Positions 1-8,541 of a DNA stretch of 64,000 bases are shown here, in pieces. The first letter of the stretch is position 1, and each line of letters starts with the position of its first letter. The position numbers were made by a program, and so were the translations under genes. Below the pieces are notes generated by a model that was given only the letters and a program-made list of their open reading frames with translations, was not told the origin of the DNA and did no database searches. Source of the stretch: Burkholderia sp. Ax-1724 (GTDB taxonomy: Bacteria > Pseudomonadota > Gammaproteobacteria > Burkholderiales > Burkholderiaceae); assembly GCF_011752995.1 (NCBI RefSeq), contig NZ_VWWL01000026.1:1-64000 (forward strand). The letters run 5' to 3'.

Positions 1-117
1 TTCCGGCGACTGGCACGCGACTACGAACGCCTGCCCGAAACCCTGGCAGGCTTGCATTTCGTCGTCTTCGCTATGCTCATGCTTGTTCATGCCGTGCCCA
101 TTATCCAAAGTGCCTAA
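1..117 (+). pseudogene. 3' end of an IS5-family transposase
   Basis: The window opens inside a reading frame ending at TAA 115-117. The last 38 residues include RLARDYERLPETLAGLHFV, a stretch typical of the extreme C-terminus of IS5-family (DDE) transposases. The body of the gene lies outside the window, so I cannot tell whether the element is intact. No clear terminal inverted repeat is visible in the following 100 bases. It borders an integrase fragment and other debris, which suggests a repeatedly invaded site. Confidence 0.75.
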
Positions 118-477
118 CACGCTCTAGGAGAGGACTGGAATTTAAGTTTTAATTGATTGATTTAAAACATATTTTTATATTCTGTCTATTAGCAATGTAC
201 ATCATTGATGTACTTGCCTGCGGTTGCCTTGAAAAAAACGACGGCCTGTCGTATAAGCGCAACTCCGCTGTGACGGCGACACCCGATGTTGTGATGTGAC
301 GTCTCCGCCAGTAGGCGGTCCGGGAAAATCCGCCCGGTTCCATCAGACCCCCAAAGCCCTGGAACAGCAAGGTTGGGGGCTTGTTGCTGCTTTCGCCTCA
401 TACCGACGGAATCAACCCATCAGGTCGGGGTGAAAGTGGGGGGAATTGCGGAATCTCAATCTAGGCAACTTCATCGG
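118..477. other. Intergenic stretch without a recognisable gene
   Basis: About 360 bases between the transposase tail and the integrase fragment. The first part (about 140-215) is very AT-rich and carries a short palindrome (197-213). The rest is GC-rich with short open frames that match nothing I know. It may hold the promoter of the lost integrase or the outer end of the IS element. Confidence 0.5.
197..213. promoter_or_regulatory. Perfect palindrome in AT-rich DNA
   Basis: GTACATCA, one T, then TGATGTAC: a perfect 8-bp inverted repeat in an AT-rich patch. This is the shape of an operator for a dimeric helix-turn-helix repressor, but no such gene is next to it here. The function is unknown. 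Confidence 0.35.
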
Positions 478-555
478 CTGTCGACACTGCGCTCCGCCAA
501 ATTGGTCGATTCCGGTTATTACGCTGACGGCGGCGGCCTTTATTTCCAGATTTCC
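478..555 (+). pseudogene. Truncated tyrosine-integrase N-terminus (DUF4102-like)
   Basis: The frame reads LSTLRSAKL...YYADGGGLYFQIS. This is the pattern of the N-terminal arm-binding domain of phage or island tyrosine integrases ('ADGGGLYL'). After about 26 residues the similarity stops and the frame runs into unrelated sequence. No catalytic R-H-R-Y domain follows. It is probably a relic of an excised or decayed genomic island. I see no tRNA next to it that could be the attachment site. Confidence 0.6.
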
Positions 556-559
556 AGTT

Positions 560-863
560 ACACATTTATGCGGAGCGGGGCAGTGCGGCTCCACTCCGCA
601 AGCATCGTTGAAACTCAGGGCGCGGTAGTCTGCCAGGACGGATCGGTGTTGATTTGCACGGAATCCTGACCCACGGGCTGCCTTAGGTTTTCCGCTTATT
701 GCCCCCTCTTCGTGTCCGTGGCATTCACTACACGGCACTACAAGCAGCAAATTGTTCAACGAACTTCTAACTCACGACACTGGAGATGGGGTTCAAAACC
801 CTGAGGAGGAGATGCAGTTGAAACTGTCCGGATGCCAGCTTCGCCAGTCTCAAATGGTCAGTG
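560..863. other. Intergenic stretch without a recognisable gene
   Basis: About 300 bases after the integrase fragment. Open frames exist on both strands but have no recognisable motif or convincing ribosome binding site. I read this as non-coding debris. Confidence 0.45.
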
Positions 864-940
864 TTGAGGGGGGTTCGTTGCACAATGGTTTAAGCGTGGA
901 TTGAGGGGGTTCGTTGTACAATATGGTGCAACGAACCCTC
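864..940. repeat. Cluster of solitary IS-like inverted repeats
   Basis: The sequence GGGTTCGTTGCACAATGG (871-888) recurs with small changes (TTCGTTGTACAAT) at 910-922, and its inverse GGTGCAACGAACCCTC follows at 925-940. The pair at about 908-938 forms an inverted repeat of the GGTTCGTTG/CAACGAACC type around a 12-base centre. This looks like several ends of one insertion-sequence type left behind with no transposase between them. Confidence 0.5.
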
Positions 941-1110
941 TGGCCCACTGATAAAATCCGAACACGTTGCCTGATTCGTCGACGGGATTCGCACTATTTA
1001 TTATGTCGCCTTCGGCGACCAATTTTACGCTCGAGAAACCATCTTGACAGTAGTGTTGTCTCTTATGTTGTCCCCGTCGCAGCCTGACGAACGGCCGCTA
1101 CGAGCGCCTA

Positions 1111-1165
1111 TGTACACTGCACAATGCACATATCGCAATGCGCAGTGTACATATCGCATTGCGCA
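1111..1165. repeat. Nested direct and inverted repeats
   Basis: Two 20-bp direct copies, 1125-1144 and 1146-1165, differ at two positions (TGCACATATCGCAATGCGCA versus TGTACATATCGCATTGCGCA). A perfect 10-bp inverted repeat TGTACACTGC (1111-1120) / GCAGTGTACA (1142-1151) overlaps them. The arrangement resembles an operator or iteron-like protein-binding site. No protein can be assigned to it. Confidence 0.5.
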
Positions 1166-1219
1166 TAAGACAATGCCACCAATCTCCGTGAGCATCACGG
1201 ATCAAAAAGAACACGTACT

Positions 1220-1488
1220 GATAATGTAAAAATAGATTTCCGATACAGATTATTAGTTGGGTTAATTTATAATTTAGAAAACCGTCACTGGCGCAAAACC
1301 ATACTCCACCCGGACAAAATCCGATTCATGCAGTGCCTCCAGCAGGCAGCCACCTATCAGTACTTCTTCTACACCTCGGGCCGAACCGATCTTTCAGGTT
1401 TCGAGCGCCGGCGAAGAAATTCGCCGATGCGTATGGTACGGATCCCAGCCGCCAGACCAAGCACAAACGTCGACGGGTAAGTGTTTAA
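1220..1488 (+). pseudogene. Frameshifted gene remnant of unknown family
   Basis: An open frame reads ...NLENRHWRKTILHPDKIRFM...YQYFFYTSGRTDLSGFERR up to about 1412. There a one-base deletion in the GCGCCGGCGAAG stretch shifts the frame. In the next frame the protein-like sequence continues as AKKFADAYGTDPSRQTKHKR and stops at TAA 1486-1488. The continuous protein-like character across the shift suggests a once functional gene, which I do not recognise. The 5' end is unclear and no start codon with a ribosome site is visible. Confidence 0.45.
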
Positions 1489-1722
1489 CGCATGCGTGGC
1501 CTGCGCTGATTTCTCGCCATATCTTTACTGTTTCCACGCAACGTTCGAGCAGGAATACACACTTGTGCAATGAGGCGAACGTGACCTCAGGGGAGAGTGG
1601 AATTCAATGCAAAATGAATCGGAAACCTCAAAAAAATCCTCGCGCTATCGTGTCGATCTACGCTATAAATATTAAAAAGGGTCGGCATTAACGGCTTACG
1701 TCGAGCGACGCAAGGAGACGAG

Positions 1723-1836
1723 ATGGATAATGCGTTTGTGAATTTAGTGAATTCATGTGGACCATCTCAGGCCGATACGCAATTTTCATGCAATGCGTAT
1801 CGAATCGCGTGCTCAGTCGAGATACTCTCATGGTAA
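1723..1836 (+). CDS. Possible 37-residue small protein
   Basis: ATG 1723 follows an AAGGAG ribosome site (1712-1717) at good spacing and opens a 37-codon frame ending TAA 1834-1836. The product begins MDNAFVNLVNSCGPSQ and has three cysteines but no membrane segment or known motif. Codon use is not typical of the GC-rich neighbours. The strong ribosome site is the only real support. It could also be a leader peptide or chance. Confidence 0.3.
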   Translation: MDNAFVNLVNSCGPSQADTQFSCNAYRIACSVEILSW

Positions 1837-1943
1837 ATTTCAATGCTGCTATGCATGACTATATGCATGATCCATAGCAGGTAATCACTAGCTCGAAATA
1901 CGTCAAGCCTTTCAATTGCAACCGGAATGACTGGAGAACAAGG

Positions 1944-2327
1944 ATGCTTTTCTTTAATGATGGTTTCACCTTCCCGAATTTCCTGGCCGACGTTTTTTCC
2001 ATCTTCATGTTTATCCTGTGGTTCTGGCTGCTTATTACGGTCTCGAGCGACCTGTTCCGCCGCCACGATGTTTCGGGATGGGGCAAAGTTCTCTGGGTGA
2101 TTTTCCTGATCATCCTGCCGTATATCGGCATCTTCGCGTATCTGCTCACGCAACATCGCGGCATGGCCGAGCGCGATCAGGCGCGTGCCAAACAGGTGCG
2201 CGAAGACCTGCGCCAGGTCGTCGGCTTCAGTGTGGCGGACGAACTGGAAAAGCTCGACAAGCTCAAGGCGTCCGGTTCGATTTCGGCTGAAGAGCACGCG
2301 CGTCTGCGCGCCAAGCTCGTGCAGTAA
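1944..2327 (+). CDS. PLDc_N / SHOCT-domain membrane protein
   Basis: A 127-residue protein with two hydrophobic segments (about residues 13-38 and 49-71), the second carrying the ILPYIGIFAYL pattern of PLDc_N-type inner-membrane hairpins. A basic, charged linker (residues 74-95) follows. The last 30 residues (ADELEKLDKLKASGSISAEE) are a SHOCT domain, a short oligomerisation or anchoring module found at protein C-termini. Such proteins are usually small envelope components of unknown function. The gene stands alone. It is the first clearly intact gene after the degenerate 5' region. Confidence 0.8.
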   Translation: MLFFNDGFTFPNFLADVFSIFMFILWFWLLITVSSDLFRRHDVSGWGKVLWVIFLIILPYIGIFAYLLTQHRGMAERDQARAKQVREDLRQVVGFSVADELEKLDKLKASGSISAEEHARLRAKLVQ

Positions 2328-2535
2328 GCCTCGCCTGCTGCATAACCGCCATGGGTGCGCGGGGGTTCTTCCTGTCATTCATGGTGGGGTTCGTTGCCGG
2401 CCTCGCGCCGTGCCAGCGCGATCGTCGAGGGCCGTCATGAGGCCTAGCACGAGACCTGTCAGGTGGCGTGACTTTCACACACATCACACGCCTCTCATGC
2501 GCGATCTGCATGACTGAGCGTAACGGGAGAAATCC

Positions 2536-3093
2536 ATGTCGATCCGCCGCCTTGCCCACGTTCCCGACTTTGTCACGCGTACCGCGCGCGCGTCCGTGAC
2601 TTTGCGTCGCGCGGCAGTGACGTGCATGGCAGCGTTGCTGCTGGCGGCCTGTGCGCAGCCGTGGCAGCAATTCGAGGCCGGTCAGGATCAGTCCGCGATC
2701 ATTGCGAGGATGGGGCCGCCGCGCGAAGTCTATGAGTTGCCGAATGGCGGCCGCCGGCTCATGTGGCCGACGCAGCCGATGGGCTCGACCACCGTGGCCG
2801 CCGACATCGACGCATCGGGCAAGATCGTGAACGTGCGTCAGGTCTCGCAGATTCGCGAATTCAATCGCGCGGAAATCGGCAAATGGACGCGCGACGACGT
2901 GCTGATCAATTTCGGCCGGCCCGTGCAAACGCAGTTCTTCCGCCTCTCGCAACGCGAAGTGTGGTCGTACCGTTACACCGAAAACAACATTACGCAGCTG
3001 CTGTTCAATTTCTCGTTCGATACCAGCGGTGTTTTGCGCGAAACGGCGCGCACGCCTGACCCATTGCGTGATCCCGATGTGCGGCGCTTCTGA
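2536..3093 (+). CDS. Lipoprotein with two BamE/SmpA-like repeats
   Basis: A 185-residue predicted lipoprotein. A GGGAG ribosome site precedes ATG 2536. A signal peptide ends in the lipobox LLAAC with Cys39 as the acylated residue. The mature part has two similar halves: GQDQSAIIARMGPPREVYEL, and WTRDDVLINFGRPVQTQFFR followed by WSYRY. Each resembles the compact SmpA/BamE fold, where a GxP turn follows a helix. BamE is a single-domain subunit of the outer-membrane assembly machine. This duplicated form is likely a paralogue in the outer membrane rather than BamE itself. There is no operon partner. Confidence 0.75.
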   Translation: MSIRRLAHVPDFVTRTARASVTLRRAAVTCMAALLLAACAQPWQQFEAGQDQSAIIARMGPPREVYELPNGGRRLMWPTQPMGSTTVAADIDASGKIVNVRQVSQIREFNRAEIGKWTRDDVLINFGRPVQTQFFRLSQREVWSYRYTENNITQLLFNFSFDTSGVLRETARTPDPLRDPDVRRF

Positions 3094-3234
3094 GCGTTCG
3101 TCATGATTCTCGCGATGCAGCGGTTCAGTGATGATTCAGAGGCCAGGCATTTGGCGAAATGCCTGGCTATATTGATGATGATCCATCGCGCTCGTGCATC
3201 TCGCTGAGTCTTTCCGCGAGTCTCTGCGCCGCTG

Positions 3235-4830
3235 CTATAGCAGCGATTCGATCGGCAGAACCGATAGCATCCACACCCCGAGCCGGCCATACCAGGTCGT
3301 ATTCGGCTCGACGTCATGGCGGATTTCGGTGTCGCTGTTGCGTTCGATCCAGTAGAGCTTGCCGTTTTCGTCGAGCTTCACGACGTACGCGACTTTCGGC
3401 AGCAGCGCGAGAAACGTCTTGTCCACCTGAGCCGCCAGTTCGGGGCTGTCGATCACGAGACCGAGTTCCGTGTTGAGGTAAGCCGAGCGCGGGTCGAAAT
3501 TGAACGAGCCGACAAAAACCCGTTGCGAGTCGACCACGAAAGTCTTCGCATGCAGGCTCGACCCCGAGCTGCCGAATGGCCCCGGTGACGGTTCTTTCTT
3601 GCTGGGCGTGCCCGGCACGCGCCGCAATTCGTACAGGTGGACGTCGTTCTTCAGCAATTCGACGCGCCGCTTCATATAGCCCGAGTGAACGGCGGCCACA
3701 TCTGTCGCTTCGAGCGCGTTCGTGAGCACGCGCACCTCGACGCCTTTCGCGGCGAGGTCGGTCAGATACTGTGTGCCGGTACGCGCCGGCACGAAATACG
3801 GCGACACGAGGTCGATTTCCCGCGAGGGCTCGCCGAGCACTTCACGCATCTGATTGGGAATCAGGGCTTCGGGCGGCGCGTTGTTGAGACCTTTCGCGGG
3901 GTCGTCGCTGATCATGTGCGTTTTCGCCCAGTCGAATCGCAGCGTGTCGTCGAGCATCTTCTGCACGACGTGCGGGCCGCGCAGCGCGTCCATGTAGGCG
4001 GCCGCCGCGGGTTGCTGCTCGATGGCGTGTGCCTTGCGTTCGAGTTCGGCCAACTGGTCGACGCTCTCGTGCGGCAGAATCCGCTCGACCGGATAAGCCG
4101 ACGCGCTCGCCCAATAGCGGTCGAAGTCGCGGGAAACGTCGGCCGCGGCCGGCCCGACGGCTAGCACGTCGAGGTCCGCGAAGACCACGCCGTCGGTTGC
4201 ATCGAAGTACTCGTCGCCGATATTGCGGCCGCCGAGAATCGTGGCGGTGCTGTCGGCCGTCAGCGACTTGTTGTGCATGCGCCGGTTCGCGCGCGAAAAG
4301 TCCGTCAGAAAGCCGAGAAATTTCGGGCTGCGCACGACGAACGGATTGAAGAGCCGCACCTCGATGTTCGGATGCGCGTCGAGCGCCGCGAGCGTCGGGT
4401 CGAGCGCGGAAGGAATGCCGAGATCGTCGAGCAGCAGCCGCACGCGTACGCCGCGGTCCGCGGCCTCGTGGATCTGTTCGAGCAGCAGCGTACCGGTCAG
4501 ATCGTCGCGCCAGATGTAGTACTGGATGTCGAGCGTACGCTGCGCCGAGCGGATCAGGTCCATGCGGGCAGCGAACGCCACGTGTGCATCCTCTAGCGGA
4601 TAGATGCCTGCGAAGCCAGCATGCGCGGCCAGCTCGGGAGCAACCGCGCGGCCCAGATCGGTTGCGGCAGCTTGCGTGGGCGTCAACGCGCTCGATTCCG
4701 TGCGGTTGTCGAGCGACGGCAACGCACAGCCGCCGAGCAGACTCGCACATAGCAGGAGCGTGGGCATGACGCCCGGCCAGTGACGAGACGGGCGGCGCGA
4801 ATAGGACGGGTCATGTTTCTGCCGTTGCAT
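3235..4830 (-). CDS. Phospholipase D-family lipoprotein (cardiolipin synthase-like)
   Basis: 531 residues from ATG 4830. A longer upstream frame to 5064 lacks protein-like sequence. After a basic N-terminus, the segment MPTLLLCASLLGGC looks like a lipoprotein signal with the lipobox Cys 35 residues from this start. Two HKD phosphodiesterase motifs are present: HNKSLTADSTATILGGRN in the first half and HAKTFVVDSQRVFVGSFN near the C-terminus. This layout matches the phospholipase D-like/cardiolipin-synthase superfamily, here tethered to the envelope. It probably transfers or hydrolyses phosphatidyl groups. The substrate cannot be read from sequence. It faces the next gene divergently. Confidence 0.85.
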   Translation of the reverse strand: MQRQKHDPSYSRRPSRHWPGVMPTLLLCASLLGGCALPSLDNRTESSALTPTQAAATDLGRAVAPELAAHAGFAGIYPLEDAHVAFAARMDLIRSAQRTLDIQYYIWRDDLTGTLLLEQIHEAADRGVRVRLLLDDLGIPSALDPTLAALDAHPNIEVRLFNPFVVRSPKFLGFLTDFSRANRRMHNKSLTADSTATILGGRNIGDEYFDATDGVVFADLDVLAVGPAAADVSRDFDRYWASASAYPVERILPHESVDQLAELERKAHAIEQQPAAAAYMDALRGPHVVQKMLDDTLRFDWAKTHMISDDPAKGLNNAPPEALIPNQMREVLGEPSREIDLVSPYFVPARTGTQYLTDLAAKGVEVRVLTNALEATDVAAVHSGYMKRRVELLKNDVHLYELRRVPGTPSKKEPSPGPFGSSGSSLHAKTFVVDSQRVFVGSFNFDPRSAYLNTELGLVIDSPELAAQVDKTFLALLPKVAYVVKLDENGKLYWIERNSDTEIRHDVEPNTTWYGRLGVWMLSVLPIESLL

Positions 4831-5146
4831 GGAGTTCAGGGATTCCTCTGGATCATCGTGACCCGCTGGTTTTACACATGAAAACATCGCGCCAGCACTG
4901 CCTGCCGCACCCGGCGCCTTGCATGCATGTTCCGCATGCCGTCTTGCCGGGAACGAGCAGAATACTATGGCCGCAGAGCAATCGGTGCCGGCAAAACGGT
5001 CTTGTTGCGCGGACCGGTTTGTCCGATGATACGGGCAGGCCGTGCGAATTCGAACGGGGAGCAACCCGGGTAACGTTCGAGCCGCTGCGCGTCAATGTTT
5101 GCGTGAGCGTCCATCGAGCGTTTCGCCCATTCCGGAGTCGAGCAAC

Positions 5147-5935
5147 GTGAAGATTTCCCGCTTGCTGCTTGGCAGCGTCATGCTATTCGTGGTGGGCACG
5201 GTGTTGCAGACGATATGGCCGCTCGCGCAGCCCGCCGCCTATCACCACTTTGCCGATCAACGTTCGCTTGGCTCACTGCATAACGCATCGGACGTATTGT
5301 CGAATCTCGTCATTCTGCTCGCCGGCATTCTTTGTCTTGGCTGGGTGAAGCGGCATGCGTCGAATCAGCCGGCGCAATTCCCCGGCATGGTCGTCGCCGC
5401 GTTCGGGCTGCTCCTGACGGCATTTGGTTCGGCCTACTATCACATGGCGCCGACCGATGCGACGCTTGTGTGGGACCGTCTGCCGATGACGATCGTGTTC
5501 GCCGGCATCCTCGCGATGCTATGGACCTCGGCCACCGGAGAGCGCGTGGGCTGGACGCAGATGCTGATCATGGTCGTCGTATCGCCGGCGACCGTTGCCT
5601 ACTGGCTCGTCTTCAACAGCCTGTGGCCTTATGCGATTCTGCAATTCGGCGGGCTCATGCTGATCGTCGGCATGACGCTCACGCGCAAGGTGAACGGTGT
5701 GTTCGCGTGGATGCTCGTGATCGTTTTCTATGGCATTGCGAAAATTTTCGAAAGTCTCGATTGGCAGATCTGGGAGCTGACGCATCACATGATCGCGGGC
5801 CATGCATTGAAGCATGTGTCGAGTGGGCTTGCCGGTGCATCGATGATTCTGGTCGCGAATGTCGCGTCGCGTTCTGCCACGGGGATCGGCTCGCGGCGTC
5901 CGGGCGGCATCGGTCGCACGGGCCCGCCGCGTTGA
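5147..5935 (+). CDS. CREST-superfamily (ceramidase-like) membrane hydrolase
   Basis: 262 residues from GTG 5147, chosen because a GGAGT ribosome site sits just upstream and the hydrophobic N-terminus starts there. There are about seven membrane segments. The motif SAYYHMAPTDATLVWDRLPM has the conserved Ser, His and Asp, and HHMIAGHALKH near the C-terminus has the paired histidines that bind zinc in alkaline ceramidases, PAQR receptors and related CREST hydrolases. The family hydrolyses amide bonds in the membrane. Bacterial members have mostly unassigned substrates. The gene stands alone, divergent from the phospholipase D gene. Confidence 0.75.
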   Translation: MKISRLLLGSVMLFVVGTVLQTIWPLAQPAAYHHFADQRSLGSLHNASDVLSNLVILLAGILCLGWVKRHASNQPAQFPGMVVAAFGLLLTAFGSAYYHMAPTDATLVWDRLPMTIVFAGILAMLWTSATGERVGWTQMLIMVVVSPATVAYWLVFNSLWPYAILQFGGLMLIVGMTLTRKVNGVFAWMLVIVFYGIAKIFESLDWQIWELTHHMIAGHALKHVSSGLAGASMILVANVASRSATGIGSRRPGGIGRTGPPR

Positions 5936-6231
5936 TGCCGCGCACGGTCGCCACGCGCTCGGCCACGCAATTTGCGGCGTAATTCGCCGGGCTTTTGCCC
6001 TCGAGCGCGTCTTGCGCACGCCTTTGCGCCCGCAGCGCGGCGGCGAGTTCGCGATGACGATCGCGCGTCGGCGTATCGGGTACGGCTGACGTTGCGGCAT
6101 CGTGTACTCCGTGCCGTGTCCGTCATCGTTATATGCGAATATCGGTGCTGTCCGCCGTTCGACAGCCATGCGAGCCGATCGTACCGTGGACCCCGAAGCG
6201 AACCATTTGCGGATCAATGGAGCACTGACCG

Positions 6232-7305
6232 ATGACCGACAGATTGCAGGCGTCCGTATGCGTGGTGGTGCTGCTGCTGATTGTGGGCTGGGTGCTGTAT
6301 ATCGGCCGCGCGGTGTTCGTTCCTATCGTGTTCGGCGCAATCGCGGTCTATGTGGTCGTCGATTTCACACGTCTGCTGCAACGCATTCCGGTGATCGGCC
6401 CGCGCTTGCCGGTGCAGTTGCGCTACGGTCTTTCGATGTTCCTGATCGCGGCGGCGATCTTCTTCGTGGTCGACATGCTCGTCGCGAATTACGATGCGCT
6501 CGTCGCATTGGCGCCGCGCTACCAGGACTCGGTTCTCGTGATGATCCACAAGATCTCGGTGCTGCTGCAACTCGACAGCGAGCCGACCTGGGAGTCGCTG
6601 CGGCGGAACATGCTCACGCAGCTGAACATTCAGGCGGTCGTGACCGGCATGCTCACGTCGCTGTCGTCGGTCATCATCGACCTCTTCGTGATCGTGCTGT
6701 ATGCGAGCTTTCTGCTGGTGGAGCGCAGCACGTTCGGCGAAAAGCTCGCGAACATGACCGCGAATTCGACCAACGCGGCGCGGATCAGGGCCGTCGTCAC
6801 TGACATCAACCGGCGCATCGGTGCTTATCTCGCGCTGAAGACGTTTCTCGGCGTGCTGCTCGGCGTGATCTGCTGGTTCGCGATGCGCAGCGTCGGCCTC
6901 GAATTCGCGGGGCTGTGGGCTGTGCTGACCGCGCTGCTCAACTACGTGCCGTATATCGGCTCGGTACTCGCGATCGTGTTTCCGGTGCTCATGTCGGTGC
7001 TGCAGTTCGGCGATCTGAACTCGATACTGATCGTGTTGCTTTCGCTAACCGCGATTCACTTTGTGATCGGCAACATCCTCGACCCGTATATGACGGGCAA
7101 CTCGCTGAACCTGAGTCCGTTTGCGATCCTCGCGAGCATGGCGATGTGGTCGGCGCTGTGGGGTGTGCCGGGCGCTTTTCTGGCGGTGCCGATTACCGTC
7201 AGCGTGACGATCATTTTCTCCGAGTTCGACATGACGAGACCGGTTGCGGTGTTGCTGTCGAAGAACGGCCGGCTTGCTTATGGTAAGGGGCAGCGGACGG
7301 CTTGA
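6232..7305 (+). CDS. AI-2E family transporter (PF01594-type permease)
   Basis: 357 residues with the familiar layout of the family: an N-terminal helical hairpin, a soluble middle region (about residues 85-145), and a C-terminal block with NYVPYIGSVLAIVFPVLMSV and GNILDPYMTGNSLNLSPF, the signature stretch. Members export or import small molecules (AI-2, ions) as large homo-oligomers. The family name does not prove an autoinducer substrate. ATG 6232 directly begins the hydrophobic region. No operon partner is seen; the AraC gene downstream starts 47 bp after the stop. Confidence 0.85.
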   Translation: MTDRLQASVCVVVLLLIVGWVLYIGRAVFVPIVFGAIAVYVVVDFTRLLQRIPVIGPRLPVQLRYGLSMFLIAAAIFFVVDMLVANYDALVALAPRYQDSVLVMIHKISVLLQLDSEPTWESLRRNMLTQLNIQAVVTGMLTSLSSVIIDLFVIVLYASFLLVERSTFGEKLANMTANSTNAARIRAVVTDINRRIGAYLALKTFLGVLLGVICWFAMRSVGLEFAGLWAVLTALLNYVPYIGSVLAIVFPVLMSVLQFGDLNSILIVLLSLTAIHFVIGNILDPYMTGNSLNLSPFAILASMAMWSALWGVPGAFLAVPITVSVTIIFSEFDMTRPVAVLLSKNGRLAYGKGQRTA

Positions 7306-7352
7306 GACGAGCTAAACTTACCGCTTACTGTCAGCGTCGCTCGTTCGAACTC

Positions 7353-7892
7353 ATGCCCCGTCGTCGAGACCATCACGATCTTCCACCGTCCACCGAGGCA
7401 CAGGCCAGCGCCGGCGCGCTCGAAGCCCCGGCGCTGTTGCGCCGGCTGTTGCGCGCCAAAGACCGCATGGACGCCGCTTCGCACGAGGCGTGGCCGGTGC
7501 GGCGGCTCGCCGAAGTCAGCGGCGTGTCGGAAGCGCATTTCGCGCGCTCGTTCAAGCGGGCTTTCGGCGTTCCGCCGCATCGCTATCTGTTGACACGGCG
7601 TATCGAGCAGGCGGTCACGCTATTGCGCGATACCGACCTCGGCATCACCGACATCGCTTTCGCGACCGGTTGGGAAAGCCTCGGCACCTTCGGCCGTATC
7701 TTTCGCGACATCACGGGCCGCAGTCCCGGCGAGATGCGCGTCGAGGCGAGAGCCAGCCAGTCGCGGCTCGAATGTGTGCCCGCCTGTGTGCTGAAGGCCG
7801 CGCAACGTCCCGATCTCACGATCGCAGTTTTGGAGAAGCGCCGCCGCGACGCCGACGATACAGTCGAGCCCTCAACCAGGGAGGTGTCATGA
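7353..7892 (+). CDS. Short AraC-family transcription regulator
   Basis: 179 residues from ATG 7353. Nearly all of it is a two-helix-turn-helix AraC/XylS DNA-binding domain (VRRLAEVSGVSEAHFARSFK, then ITDIAFATGWESLGTFGRIF and the closing RSPGEMR). There is no ligand-binding N-terminal domain, so it belongs to the short, single-domain class. Its TGA overlaps the ATG of the next gene (ATGA at 7889-7892), so the regulator and the VOC protein are translated as a coupled pair. It may be induced by, or control, the substrate of that enzyme. Confidence 0.85.
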   Translation: MPRRRDHHDLPPSTEAQASAGALEAPALLRRLLRAKDRMDAASHEAWPVRRLAEVSGVSEAHFARSFKRAFGVPPHRYLLTRRIEQAVTLLRDTDLGITDIAFATGWESLGTFGRIFRDITGRSPGEMRVEARASQSRLECVPACVLKAAQRPDLTIAVLEKRRRDADDTVEPSTREVS

Positions 7893-8305
7893 ATCAGGGT
7901 ATCAATGTGGTCGGCCTGTATGTCGACAATCAGGACGAAGCGCTCGCTTTCTACGTCGACAAGCTCGGATTCCGCGTTCACACGGACGTGCGCAACGGTT
8001 CGTACCGCTGGCTCACTGTCCAGCATCCGGAGCAGCCATCGTTTCAGCTCGGCCTGTTCACGCCGGGGCCGCCGATTCACGATGAGGCCACCGCGCAAAC
8101 GCTGCGTGCGATGGTCGCGAAAGGGGCAATGCCGCCGCTCGTTCTTTCCGTCGCGGATTGCCGCGCGAGCTACGAGCAGATGAAAGCGCGCGGCGTCGAA
8201 TTCACCCAGGAACCGACGGATCGCTTCGGCAGTGTCGATGCCGGTTTCCGCGATCCGGCCGGCAACGGATGGAAGATGGTCCAGGCGCCGGCGGGCACGA
8301 AGTGA
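7889..8305 (+). CDS. VOC-family (glyoxalase/bleomycin-resistance fold) protein
   Basis: 138 residues with two betaalphabetabetabeta modules: an N-terminal half starting INVVGLYVDNQDEALAFYVD, and a C-terminal half with the GFRDPAGNGWKM motif. Such proteins are metal-dependent lyases, isomerases or dioxygenases, or bind drugs. Length and the 'LFTPGPP' insert place it near small glyoxalase-like proteins of unknown substrate. It overlaps the AraC gene by 4 nt and is probably its main partner. Confidence 0.8.
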   Translation: MNQGINVVGLYVDNQDEALAFYVDKLGFRVHTDVRNGSYRWLTVQHPEQPSFQLGLFTPGPPIHDEATAQTLRAMVAKGAMPPLVLSVADCRASYEQMKARGVEFTQEPTDRFGSVDAGFRDPAGNGWKMVQAPAGTK

Positions 8306-8541
8306 GCGCGAGTCGCGCGTGGATGCCTGGGTGCCGCTAGTCGGATGTTGCTGACCACGCAGGCGGTCAGCGGATACGGTATGGCCGGCGTCTGACCGTC
8401 GCGCGCCGTTCGTCGGGGCGTTGGCAGCGTTGGTCGCTGGCGCTGCTGCGGGAGAGGGGCGGGAGTGAACAGACCGTGTATCTGCGCCGATCGTCAGGCA
8501 GAGATCGGCGCAGGTGCGTGACCCGAACCAGATTCAGAAAG

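Noticed and set aside
1111..1165. CRISPR repeats
   Set aside because: Only two copies with no real spacer and an overlapping palindrome; no cas genes.
4831..5064. Extended N-terminus of the phospholipase D lipoprotein
   Set aside because: The extra 78 residues lack protein-like sequence and would bury the lipoprotein signal; ATG 4830 is preferred.
6232..7305. Quorum-sensing AI-2 exporter
   Set aside because: The family name does not prove the substrate; no lux-type genes are near.
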